Of a DNA stretch of 64,000 bases, positions 8,230 through 16,455 are shown one piece after another. The notes under the pieces were generated by a model, which saw only the letters and a program-made list of their open reading frames with translations, was not told the DNA's origin and made no database searches. Each line of letters begins with the position of its first letter. Positions within the stretch are counted from its first letter, which is position 1. The stretch lies in the NCBI GenBank assembly GCA_963702105.1, contig OY969712.1, positions 4,588,001 through 4,652,000 on the forward strand, written 5' to 3'. A program made the position numbers and the translations under genes. Source of the DNA: ZC4RG20 sp963702105. GTDB lineage: Bacteria; Pseudomonadota; Gammaproteobacteria; Steroidobacterales; Rariloculaceae.

Positions 8230-9369
8230 ATGAAAAGATCCGCAGAAAGTTCCGGGGCGCACGGGATCAACGGCAGCGAGGCCGGGCTCGCCATCGATCG
8301 GGCCGTCGGCGAGCTGCGTCGGGGCCGCGCACTCCGTCTCGTGCAGCCCGGGCGAAAGGGCGGCGAGCTCGTGGTCGCCGCCGTCGAAACCGTCCAGGCC
8401 CCGCTCCTGCGCCGCCTCGAGGCAGCCGGCCGCGAGCTTCTGCTGCTGTTGACGCCGGAAAGAGCCGAGGCCGCCGAGCTCGCGAAGGATGCGGCCGGCC
8501 CGGTAGCAGGCACGGTGCCCGCAGGTACTCCTCCGGAAGCGCTGCGCGCGCTTGCGTCGATGAGCCCGGTCCCGCCGGCGCAGCGGACGATTTTGGCCGT
8601 AGACGCGAACCCCGCTCGCTCGGAGCTCATCGAGGTCGGCTTTCAGCTCGCCAAGGCCGGGCGGCTGCTGCCCGCCCTCGTCGGCATCGAAGCGGACGGG
8701 ATCGAGGACCCTTCGCTGCTGCGCGTCGAGGCGCCGGCCGTGAGGCGCCGTACGCGTTTTGCGCATCACAGCCTCAAGCGAATGAGCCAATCGCGCGTGC
8801 CGCTCGCCGACGCGCTCGAGTGCGAGCTGGTACTGTTTCGCGACGAGCACGGGCTCGGCGAGCACGTGGCCGTGATCATCGGCGAACCGCGTCCGGGCGA
8901 GATCGTGCCCGTCCGGCTGCACTCAGCCTGCCTCACGGGCGACCTTCTCGGCAGCCTGCGCTGCGACTGCGGCGAGCAGCTGCGAACCGCCGTCGCCCGC
9001 ATCGCGGAGCTCGGCGGCGGCGTGCTGCTGTACCTCGACCAGGAGGGCCGCGGCATCGGTCTCGCGAACAAGCTGCGCGCGTACGCGCTGCAGGACAGCG
9101 GCTTCGACACGATCGACGCCGACCGCCACCTCGGCTTCCTCGCCGACGAGCGCAACTACGAAGTCGCCGTCGCCATGCTGCAGGACCTCGGCTACACGCG
9201 CATCCGTCTGCTCACGAACAACCCGCACAAGATCGACGCGCTCAAGGCCCACGGCATCAACGTCGCGGGGCGGCTGCCGCTGATCGGGCAGACGAACAGC
9301 TACAACGAGCGCTACCTGCGCACGAAGCGGGAGCGCGCCGGGCATCTGGCCGAGGAGCCCGAGGTCTAG
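8230..9369 (+). CDS. ribA: GTP cyclohydrolase II with degenerate RibB-like N-terminal domain
   Basis: I start at ATG 8230 (MKRSAESSGAHG); the open frame upstream is a shadow. The protein has 379 residues. Residues 190-370 are a complete GTP cyclohydrolase II: zinc cysteines in CLTGDLLGSLRCDCGEQ, the D-Q-E-G-R-G-I-G-L catalytic motif and T-N-N-P-H-K-I. The first 185 residues align in outline with 3,4-dihydroxybutanone-4-phosphate synthase (AIDRAVGELRRGRALRLV) but lack the acidic D-D-E-D-R-E-N-E-G active site, so this half is probably inactive, as in many RibBA-like second copies. It produces 2,5-diamino-6-ribosylamino-pyrimidinone 5'-phosphate from GTP, the substrate of the divergent RibD-type reductase. 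It ends two bases before a hairpin repeat. Confidence 0.9.
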   Translation: MKRSAESSGAHGINGSEAGLAIDRAVGELRRGRALRLVQPGRKGGELVVAAVETVQAPLLRRLEAAGRELLLLLTPERAEAAELAKDAAGPVAGTVPAGTPPEALRALASMSPVPPAQRTILAVDANPARSELIEVGFQLAKAGRLLPALVGIEADGIEDPSLLRVEAPAVRRRTRFAHHSLKRMSQSRVPLADALECELVLFRDEHGLGEHVAVIIGEPRPGEIVPVRLHSACLTGDLLGSLRCDCGEQLRTAVARIAELGGGVLLYLDQEGRGIGLANKLRAYALQDSGFDTIDADRHLGFLADERNYEVAVAMLQDLGYTRIRLLTNNPHKIDALKAHGINVAGRLPLIGQTNSYNERYLRTKRERAGHLAEEPEV

Positions 9370-9370
9370 A

Positions 9371-9457
9371 CGAAAAAGAGGTCAGAGCCCTTTTTCGGCT
9401 GGTCCGGCCGAGCGTTCGCACACCTCGGTCGAAAAAGGGCTCTGACCCCTTTTTTTC
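9371..9457. repeat. Facing pair of terminator-like hairpin repeats (copy A)
   Basis: Two copies of one repeat face each other at 9371-9397 and 9431-9457. Each is itself a hairpin, A-run plus GGG stem, loop GTCAGAG or its complement CTCTGAC, and CCC plus T-run; the left copy has GAGG where others have GGGG. The 33 bases between them also form a small C/G-rich hairpin (CGGCTGGTCCGGCCG). The pair sits exactly between the convergent ribA and creatininase genes, where an A-run/T-run hairpin would stop transcription from both sides. The same unit recurs at 29098 and 35413. Confidence 0.85.
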
Positions 9458-9458
9458 G

Positions 9459-10251
9459 TCATCCCGCGAGGATCGACAACGGCGTCCCGGCGACCTCGAC
9501 GACGAGGGCCGCGAGCTGCCCGCACAGGAAATCGAAATAGGCGGCCCCGCGCCGCGCATCGGCGGCCGCCGCGTTCCCGCAGACGCCGGCCGGGTGCAGG
9601 TCGCCGCCGAGCCATCCGAAACCGACGGGCTTCTCGACGCCGAGCACGCCGCCGCGCTCCGCTAGCCGCTCCGGCAGCCCGATAAAGCGCTCGAGCCGGT
9701 CGCGGCGCACGAGATCCGGGCGCAGGTGCAGCATGAGCGAGGTCTCGACCTCGCCGCCGTGCAGGCCGTGTTTGAGCTCCGCCTCCTCGAACAGACCCGG
9801 CGGCGCGCCGAAAGCGAAGTAATTGGCGCGCACGGCGAGCAGACCGAGCTCGGCGCGCAGGCGCACGGCGGCGAGATGCACGAGCGCCGCCTGACCGCCG
9901 TGCGCGTTGAGGATCACGAGCTTGCGCAGGCCCGCGCGCGCGACGCCGCGGGCCATGGAGGTCCAGAACGTCGAGCACGGTCTTCGGCTCGAGGGAGAGG
10001 GTGCCGGCATAGGCTTCGTGCTCGGGGCTATGGCCGACGTTCACGGCCGGCAGCACGAGCAGCGTCGCCGCGCTGCCGATGCGCTCGAGCACGCCCGCCG
10101 CGAGCGCGCCGGCGATCAGGGCGTCGGTCGCGAGGGGCAGATGGGGGCCGTGCTGCTCGATCGCCCCGACGGGCAGCAATGCGATGCAGCGCTCCGGATC
10201 GAGGCCCTCGAGCTCCGCCGTCGTCAGATCCTGCCAATGGCCGCTGCGCAT
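9459..10251 (-). pseudogene. Creatininase-family amidohydrolase gene with a single-base frameshift
   Basis: From ATG 10251 (MRSGHWQDL) the first 97 or so codons encode the metal-binding N-terminus: L-P-V-G-A-I-E-Q-H-G-P-H-L-P-L-A-T-D, then AGTLSLEPKTVLDVLD. Similarity then continues in another frame from SMARGVARAGLRKLVILNAHGGQ-type sequence to HGGEVETSLML and the stop at 9459. One extra base in the GAGGTCCAG stretch near 9960-9961 explains the shift, and the total of 793 bases is not a multiple of three. All metal ligands (E, H, D, H, E) are present across the two parts, so this may be recent decay or a sequencing error. Family members include creatininase, MftE and the archaeal ArfB formamide hydrolase of flavin synthesis, which suits its neighbour ribA. 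Confidence 0.8.
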
Positions 10252-10448
10252 GATGCCTGTGTCCGGTGCCTCGGGCCGCCGCGCCTTGTCTCCCCCTACC
10301 GACAGTTTGGTCGCCGTTCGGCGAGCCGCTATGGTGTGGGCCACGCGGACGGCCGCGCAAGGGTCGCAGTAAAGCTGATCAGCTCGGACGACTCAGCGCT
10401 AAGAGCACAGGGAAGTGCTCGCCTTGCGGCCCCTGCCGGCCGCCGCGC

Positions 10449-12998
10449 TCATTGCGGCAGCTTCAGCGCGTCGATGTCGCCTGGAGAAAAACCGGCCGTC
10501 CGCACCCCGGCCTGAACCGGCGGCGCCTCGGGGCCCTGATCCTGAGGCGGCGCGACCGTGGGCTTGCGCGACTTCAGATGCTTGTCGAAGAAGCGCAGCA
10601 TCGTCGCGGCCGTCGTCAGCACTGCCTCGCGCCCGCGGTACGAGTGCCCCTCGTGCGGCAGCAGCAGGATGTCCGCGTCCCCGCCCGTGCGCCGAATGGC
10701 TTCGTAGAACTGAATGGACTGCAGCGCCGGCGTGCCGGCATTCTGGTCCTCGAGACCGTGCACGAGCAGCAGCGGCGCGTGCAGGCTGTTCGAATACAAG
10801 AACGGCGACATCGCAAGATACGTGTCCGGCGCCTGCCAGAGCGTGCGGTGCTCGGTCTGGAAGCCGAAAGGCGTCAGCGTGCGGTTATAGGCGCCGCTCA
10901 GCGCGACGCCGGCCTGAAACAGCTGCGAGTGCACGAGCAGGTTCGCGACCATGAATGCCCCATAGCTGTGGCCGGCGACGCCGACGCGCTGCGGGTCCAC
11001 GAATCCGGTGGCCGCGGCCGCGTCGATCGTGACCTTCGAGTTCATGATGATCTGCTGGACGAACGTGTCGTTCGCCGTGTCGCCCGCGCCGATGATCGGC
11101 ATGGAGACGTCGTCGAGGACGGCGTAGCCCTCGAGCAGAAAGAACAGCTTGAACGCTCGCGCAAAATCCGGGAAGCGGTCGCCCGTCTCGAGGGTCATCG
11201 AGTGCGTGTCGCTGCCGTACTCGCGCGGATAGGCCCAGACGATCGTCGGCAGCGGGCCGCGCTTCTCGTAGCCGGGGGGCAGATAGAGGTTGGCCGAAAG
11301 CTCGTAGCCGTCCGGCCGGCGAAACCTCAGCGGAATCCGCCGCGCATCGAGCAGGCCCGTCGTGGGCGGGTCGAAATCCGTGAGCCGCAGCGAGTAATCC
11401 TCGCCCTTGCCGCCCATGACGAAGTAGTTCGGGGCTTCCCGAGCCGTCTCGTGGCGGATCAGCACGCGGCTGCCGTCGCGCGCGACGAGCCCGAGGACGC
11501 CCTCGCTCGCATGCGGATCGGCCGCCCAGACGCGCTGCACGTCCAGCGTGTCGAGCTTGAGGTAATCGAGATAAGCGAGCACGCCGTTCGCCGCCGGCGC
11601 CTCGCCGCGCAGGTAAATGCCGCCGTTGTACACCTCGACGACCTGCTCGCCTCGCCCGTTGCCGATATACATCGGCCGGCCGAACGTACGGACCGAGGCG
11701 TCGATGCTGGTCTCGGCGATGAGCCTCGGCCGCTGGTCCTTGTGCTCGAGATCCACGTCCCAAATGCGCTTGATGCGGCGGCCCGGGTCGTACTCGCCGA
11801 TCAGGGCGCCGGCGCCGTTCTCCAGCCAGTCCACCTCCGAGAACCGGTTGGCCGTGTGGAAAATCTCCGTCGGCGCAGCGGCGTCGAACGGCACCCGCTG
11901 CAGCATGACGAGGTCGCGGCCGTCGTTCCGCTCGACCCAGGCCAGCGTGGCCGGGTCCGAGGGGTCCCACTGGACGCCGCGCCGATTGTGAGAGTCCTCG
12001 TCCTGCTCGGAGGAGGCGATCACCTTGAGGCGCGTGCCCGCGCGGTCCCAGAGCTCGACGGAGCGGTGAATCTGGCCGAGCTCCTGCATGTCGGGGTACG
12101 GCGGCACGAGCCGGCGGACCAGAAGATACGCCCCGTTCGGCGAGGGCTGCACGGATTCGATGGCCGCCGCGGCGCCGAGCGCCTCGGACTCGCCCGTGGC
12201 CGCGTCGACGCGGACCAGCTGGGACTCGAGCAGTTGGCGGACCGCGGACTCGTCCACGACCGGCGACTGAAACCCGGCGCCGAGCAGGGTCGGCATCTCG
12301 AGCTGGGAGTCGCGCCGCGCCGCGAGCGTCCCGGCAAGATCGGGATCGCCGGCCGTGACCTCACGGCAGAGCAGGTGCGCGCTGTCGGGCATCCAGGTGC
12401 ACGGTGCGCTCAGCGTGCCGTTCAGCGTCGGGCCGAGGAGCCGCCGCACGTGTGCGGACGCCGTGTCGCCGACATAGAGCTCGATGCCCTTGTCTACGGT
12501 CACGGTGAAGGCGAAGTGAGCCCCGTCGGGCGACCAGATCGGATAGCCGAGCGTCGTGTCGGGCGGCACGGCGAGCTTCGACTTTGCCCCGCTCGTGAGG
12601 TCCAGCAGCGTGAGCCCGTAGTACGCCAAGGGGGCGTACGGGCCGTAAGTCTTTGGATTCACGCGCATCCCTGCGACCCAGACCATGGGCTGAGCGAGGC
12701 TCTCGTCCGAGAGCAGCTCGTGCTTGTGCACGAGCAGCGCAAAGTGGTGCTGCGGGTCCGGCGCGAGCTCGGGCAGAGGCGGCGCCTCGAGCAGACGCGC
12801 GACTTCGGGCGGCGGCACGCGGCTCACGGCCGCCGCAGCCCGTGCGGTTCCGATCGAGAGCAGGCCCCCGCCTACGGCGAAGCCCACGGCGAGCCGCAGA
12901 ACGCGCCGCCGGCCGGCGGTCGCCCAAACGCGCGGCAACCTGACTTTCCCTGTCCTATGCCTCCGGAGCACGAAGCATGCACCTCCGTTGTTTGTCAA
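10449..12998 (-). CDS. Exported S9-family serine peptidase (prolyl oligopeptidase / dipeptidyl peptidase-like)
   Basis: The 849-residue protein opens with a basic region and hydrophobic stretch (GRRRVLRLAVGFAVGGGLL, about residues 29-47) ending in an Ala-rich cleavage region, a Sec or weak Tat signal, so it should act in the periplasm. Residues 100-570 form the beta-propeller region. The alpha/beta-hydrolase domain has the nucleophile in GHSYGAF (about residue 677), the acid in HGLEDQNAG (about 749) and the histidine in LPHEGHSYRG (about 785). Such enzymes release small peptides from peptides. GTG codons within the first 20 residues are alternative starts. It is divergent from the diguanylate cyclase across 233 bases that carry a palindrome. 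Confidence 0.9.
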   Translation of the reverse strand: MTNNGGACFVLRRHRTGKVRLPRVWATAGRRRVLRLAVGFAVGGGLLSIGTARAAAAVSRVPPPEVARLLEAPPLPELAPDPQHHFALLVHKHELLSDESLAQPMVWVAGMRVNPKTYGPYAPLAYYGLTLLDLTSGAKSKLAVPPDTTLGYPIWSPDGAHFAFTVTVDKGIELYVGDTASAHVRRLLGPTLNGTLSAPCTWMPDSAHLLCREVTAGDPDLAGTLAARRDSQLEMPTLLGAGFQSPVVDESAVRQLLESQLVRVDAATGESEALGAAAAIESVQPSPNGAYLLVRRLVPPYPDMQELGQIHRSVELWDRAGTRLKVIASSEQDEDSHNRRGVQWDPSDPATLAWVERNDGRDLVMLQRVPFDAAAPTEIFHTANRFSEVDWLENGAGALIGEYDPGRRIKRIWDVDLEHKDQRPRLIAETSIDASVRTFGRPMYIGNGRGEQVVEVYNGGIYLRGEAPAANGVLAYLDYLKLDTLDVQRVWAADPHASEGVLGLVARDGSRVLIRHETAREAPNYFVMGGKGEDYSLRLTDFDPPTTGLLDARRIPLRFRRPDGYELSANLYLPPGYEKRGPLPTIVWAYPREYGSDTHSMTLETGDRFPDFARAFKLFFLLEGYAVLDDVSMPIIGAGDTANDTFVQQIIMNSKVTIDAAAATGFVDPQRVGVAGHSYGAFMVANLLVHSQLFQAGVALSGAYNRTLTPFGFQTEHRTLWQAPDTYLAMSPFLYSNSLHAPLLLVHGLEDQNAGTPALQSIQFYEAIRRTGGDADILLLPHEGHSYRGREAVLTTAATMLRFFDKHLKSRKPTVAPPQDQGPEAPPVQAGVRTAGFSPGDIDALKLPQ

Positions 12999-13011
12999 GG
13001 CATTTGCCTGA

Positions 13012-13025
13012 AAGTCCGAGGACTT
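13012..13025. promoter_or_regulatory. 14-bp palindrome in divergent promoter region
   Basis: AAGTCC-GA-GGACTT is a perfect inverted repeat between the S9 peptidase and the diguanylate cyclase genes. It is followed at 13040 by CTTTCAG, which can pair with CTGAAAG just before it, so a larger fold is also possible. It could be an operator for either gene; no known regulator consensus is matched. Confidence 0.35.
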
Positions 13026-13231
13026 ACGGCTGCCTTTCAGCGGACGACTGAAGTTGCCCGACGGATACTATCACTATGCGATCGCAAATGTTGGAATCGG
13101 TTCCACGGTCGAGAAGCGGGTCTCGAAATGCTGGCGGAAGCTCCGATGACACAACTGCTTACGGCCTGTCCGACCGCTGCCGTGGTACGATTCTTGCTCC
13201 AACGCGGTTGTCCAACTATTTGATCGGGCTC

Positions 13232-14146
13232 GTGCGAATACTCCTACTCGAGGACAACGTCGACGCCGCCGCGTCGCTCGCGGAGGCCCTGCAGTATCTG
13301 GACGATAGTTACGAGATTTACCGCGTCACGAAGCTCAAGGACGCCGAGGCGGCGGTGCTCGCCCACGACCTCGAGATCGCCCTGATCGACCTCACGCTTC
13401 CCGACGCCGACGGCTGCGACGCCGCCGTGGCGCTGCGGCGCGCCGCACCCGATCTCCCGCTGGTCGCGCTCACGGGCAAGGATTTCGAGGCGGTCGCGCT
13501 CGAGCTCACGCGCAACGGGGTCCAGGACTTCCTGCAAAAAGGCACCACTTCGGTGCAGCGCATTCATCAGGTGCTGCAGCTCGCGGCCGAGCGCCACCGG
13601 CAGGAGTCCGTACTGCGCCGGCAGGCCTCGTTCGACTCCCTGACGGGCGTCATGAACCGCGCCGAGCTCGAGCGCCAGCTCGCCAAAGCCATCAGCCACG
13701 CGAACCGGGGCGTCTATCGCGGCGCGGTCATGGTCATCAACGTCGACGACTTCAAATCGATCAACGATTCCTACGGCCACCCGGCCGGGGACGCCGTGCT
13801 GCAGGATGTAGCCCGCCGTCTCGGGGCCGTCGCGCGCACGGGCGACAGCCTCGGCCGCCTCGGCGGCGACGAGTTCGTGCTGATCCTCGAAGGCCTCAAG
13901 AGCCGCGAGGACGCCGCCGCCGCCGCGCGCAAGGCCAGCGACACGACCAACTACACCTTGCGCTTCGGCTCGAACATCCTGCGCGTCTCCACGAGCATCG
14001 GCGTCGCGGTATTCCCCGAGCAGGGAGACTCCCCCCAAAGCCTGCTCGAGCTTGCGGACCAGGCCATGTACCGGGCGAAGCGCAAGGGTAAGCACACATA
14101 CTGCTTCTACACGCCCGCCCGCGCGAACGGGGATCGGCAGCGCTAG
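13232..14146 (+). CDS. Response regulator with diguanylate cyclase (GGDEF) output
   Basis: I start at GTG 13232 (VRILLLEDN), where the receiver domain begins; the upstream open frame has no similarity. The protein has 304 residues. The receiver (1-120) shows the acidic pair in LLEDN, the phosphoacceptor Asp in ALIDLTLPDADG and a conserved Lys in DFLQKG. The GGDEF domain (about 140-295) has an intact L-G-G-D-E-F active site. Exactly five residues before it is R-T-G-D, an intact RxxD inhibitory site, so product feedback by c-di-GMP is expected. It should make c-di-GMP from two GTP on phosphorylation. No histidine kinase is adjacent, so its partner is elsewhere. Confidence 0.92.
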   Translation: MRILLLEDNVDAAASLAEALQYLDDSYEIYRVTKLKDAEAAVLAHDLEIALIDLTLPDADGCDAAVALRRAAPDLPLVALTGKDFEAVALELTRNGVQDFLQKGTTSVQRIHQVLQLAAERHRQESVLRRQASFDSLTGVMNRAELERQLAKAISHANRGVYRGAVMVINVDDFKSINDSYGHPAGDAVLQDVARRLGAVARTGDSLGRLGGDEFVLILEGLKSREDAAAAARKASDTTNYTLRFGSNILRVSTSIGVAVFPEQGDSPQSLLELADQAMYRAKRKGKHTYCFYTPARANGDRQR

Positions 14147-14369
14147 CGCAGAAATGCGCGTGCCAAGCCTCCTCTGCGACGCAGGCGGCCGTTCATGAAT
14201 CGCGCTGCCACCGGGCGAGGAAATTCGTGGCGTAAAGACGCCGGCCCATGAGCTGTCCGGACGCAGGATGCGAAGTCGCGAGTCCGTGGTGCGTGCTGCG
14301 CCTCCCGAGACGGAGTCGACGATGGCGGCGGCATTACCCCCGACCGTTCAGTGCCGAGGCCTCCGCCCA

Positions 14370-14849
14370 CTAATGCGCCCCGCCCGGCCCGTGCGCATGC
14401 CCGTGCTCGATCTCCTCGGCCGTCGCCTCCCGCACGTCGAGGATCTTGACCTCGAACACGAGCGTCCTGCCCGCGAGCGGATGGTTCAGGTCGACGTCGA
14501 CGTTGAAGCGGCCGACCTTGAGGACCGTCGCCTGCTGCGCGCCGCGTTCGGTATTGATGGAGACCACCTTGCCCGGCTCGAGCTTTCCGGGGCGGATCAG
14601 ATGCTTGATCGGGACGCGCACGAGGCCGTTCGGGTCCCGCGGGCCGTAGGCCTCCTCCGGCGGCACAGTGACCGTAAGCTCCTCGCCCGCCTGCCGGCCC
14701 TGCAGCGCGTTCTCGAGGCCGCGGACGATGTTGTTGCGGCCGTGCAGGTAGCCGGCCGGGTCGCTGTCTTCGCTCGTTTCGCTGAAGGAACCTTCCGAGT
14801 CCCGGACCTTGTAGTGAAACGTGACGACCCTGTTCCTGGCGATTTCCAT
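14370..14849 (-). CDS. slyD: FKBP-type peptidyl-prolyl isomerase, SlyD-like
   Basis: I start at ATG 14849 (MEIARNRVVTFHYKV), preceded by AGAGAG; the open frame allows 17 more codons into the dacB 3' end. The 159-residue protein has the split FKBP domain with the chaperone insert: YKVRDSEGSF, then G-R-N-N-I-V-R-G-L-E-N-A-L-Q-G, P-P-E-E-A-Y-G-P-R, the insert-in-flap, and NHPLAGRTLVFEVKILDV near the end. The C-terminus is short and His-rich (HGHAHGPGGAH), a reduced form of the nickel-binding tail. It catalyses prolyl isomerisation and acts as a chaperone; a role in metal handling is possible. It follows dacB by 47 bases on the same strand. Confidence 0.9.
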   Translation of the reverse strand: MEIARNRVVTFHYKVRDSEGSFSETSEDSDPAGYLHGRNNIVRGLENALQGRQAGEELTVTVPPEEAYGPRDPNGLVRVPIKHLIRPGKLEPGKVVSINTERGAQQATVLKVGRFNVDVDLNHPLAGRTLVFEVKILDVREATAEEIEHGHAHGPGGAH

Positions 14850-14896
14850 TGCGGATCTCTCTGTGATGAATCCGTGCGCGGCCGCTGGCGCGTGCC

Positions 14897-16315
14897 TCAT
14901 CCCTGCGCGGCTACCCAGTTGAGCACGGCCTCGTCGAGCTCGTTGCCGGGGCCCCTATCCGCATCGGGCGCGTTGAGCAGCACGACGACGACGTAGTCCC
15001 GGCCGCCGGCCACGTGCACGTAGCCTGCGAGCGCCGAGACGTTGTCGAGCGTCCCGGTCTTCACATGCATGTCTCCGGTCGTCTCGAGGTCACCGAAGCG
15101 CCTGCGCGTCGTGCCGTCGAGGCCGGCCAGCGACAGCGACGACGTGAACTCGGCCGAGTAGGGCGCCGAAGAGGCGCGCAGCAGAAGATCCGCAAGGAAG
15201 CGCGCAGAGACACGCCCGTCCCGAGACAGACCGGCGCCGTTATCCATGAAGAAGGGCCCCGCGTCGAGTCCCTCGGAGGCGAGAAACTCCCGGATGGCGG
15301 CGACGCCCTTCTCGCGCGTGCCCGGTGCCCCGCCGCGCTCGGCACCCAGCGTGTAGAGCAGCTGGCGTGTCATGACGTTGTTGCTGTACTTGTTGATGCT
15401 GCGGATGATCTCGTCGAGCGGCGGGGAGCGCCAGGTCAGCACGGGAACGGCCTCCGCCGGCACGACGCCCTTGCGCAGCTTCCCGTGGAACTTGCCGCCC
15501 GTCTCCTTCCACAGCGATTCGAACAAGCCGTAGACGTATGCGTCGGGGTCGAGCACGGTGCGGGCCAGGCTGTACGCGCGGCAGGTTGCGGGGAACCGGC
15601 CGCCGAGCACAACCCGCGCCAGCTTCGGATCGACCACGTCGAAACTGATCCCATCCTGATACCCGCGGCACGGACCGTCGCCGAGCTCGATGCGATTCTG
15701 CACGCTGAGGTTCGGGAGCGGCGGCTCGATCGCCACGTCGACTCGCCGCCGCGCCGGGTCGGCGCGGAACTGGAACTGCACGGCCTTGAAGTTCATCAGC
15801 AGCGCGTCCGGGACGACGTTGTACGTCCTGAACGGCTGATCGTCGAAATCGCCCGGGTCGTCCTCGCGAACGTCGAAGAAGCTGTCGTCGAGGACGAGGT
15901 CGCCCTCTATCTGCTCGAGCCCGAGCCGATGCACGGCGCGCAACAGCTTCCAGACGTTCTCGAGCACGAGGAACGGGTCGCCGTAGCCTTTTAGCGCGAG
16001 ATCCCCGTCGAGCCGATCGCCGTCGAACGGACCGAGGAAATAGACTTCGGTCGGCCAAGTGTAGGTGGGGCCGAGCAGCTGCAGCGCCGACCATGTCGTG
16101 ACGAGCTTCATGACGGATGCCGGATTGCGCGGCACGTCGGGCGCGTAGCTCAGCAGCGGCTTCGCGGCGCCGACCGCCTGCACGAGCACGCTGACCTCGC
16201 CGGGCGGAATGTGATGACCGCTAAGCACGCGCTCTACGGGCGCCGGCAGATCGCCCGCGCGGGCCGCCGTGCCGATGCAGCAGAACATCAGAAGTAGCGG
16301 CAGGCCCCCTCGCAT
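14897..16315 (-). CDS. dacB: D-alanyl-D-alanine carboxypeptidase/endopeptidase (PBP4 family)
   Basis: I start at ATG 16315 (MRGGLPLLLMFCC), which begins a clean Sec signal peptide ending at A-R-A-G; the open frame runs 21 codons further up without signal character. The 472-residue protein has the three penicillin-binding motifs in order: S-V-M-K (SxxK nucleophile) near residue 68, S-N-N (SxN) near 310, and K-T-G near 420. The long stretch between the first two is the insert typical of class C low-molecular-mass PBPs. It trims and cleaves peptidoglycan cross-links in the periplasm. It is divergent from the carotenoid oxygenase gene across 140 bases. Confidence 0.92.
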   Translation of the reverse strand: MRGGLPLLLMFCCIGTAARAGDLPAPVERVLSGHHIPPGEVSVLVQAVGAAKPLLSYAPDVPRNPASVMKLVTTWSALQLLGPTYTWPTEVYFLGPFDGDRLDGDLALKGYGDPFLVLENVWKLLRAVHRLGLEQIEGDLVLDDSFFDVREDDPGDFDDQPFRTYNVVPDALLMNFKAVQFQFRADPARRRVDVAIEPPLPNLSVQNRIELGDGPCRGYQDGISFDVVDPKLARVVLGGRFPATCRAYSLARTVLDPDAYVYGLFESLWKETGGKFHGKLRKGVVPAEAVPVLTWRSPPLDEIIRSINKYSNNVMTRQLLYTLGAERGGAPGTREKGVAAIREFLASEGLDAGPFFMDNGAGLSRDGRVSARFLADLLLRASSAPYSAEFTSSLSLAGLDGTTRRRFGDLETTGDMHVKTGTLDNVSALAGYVHVAGGRDYVVVVLLNAPDADRGPGNELDEAVLNWVAAQG

Positions 16316-16455
16316 GGGGCCGCATTCTGGCACGCGCGCTCCCTGTTCGCGAGCCTGCGCCGCGCGGCCTCGCGGCACGCCGTGCGGCCGATTTCCCTGG
16401 ACCTCAAGGCCCGGTTTATAGTCTCGTGATCTTGGGGGGGGCGGGAGAGCTCACA

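Noticed and set aside
10266..13223. Long open frame (985 codons) opposite the S9 peptidase
   Set aside because: It mirrors the peptidase gene, is Arg/Gln/His-rich with no family motif, and the opposite strand has a full catalytic triad. Such shadows are expected at this GC content.
14143..14370. 75-codon open frame between the diguanylate cyclase and slyD genes
   Set aside because: No ribosome site, no family, Arg-rich composition typical of chance frames in GC-rich DNA.
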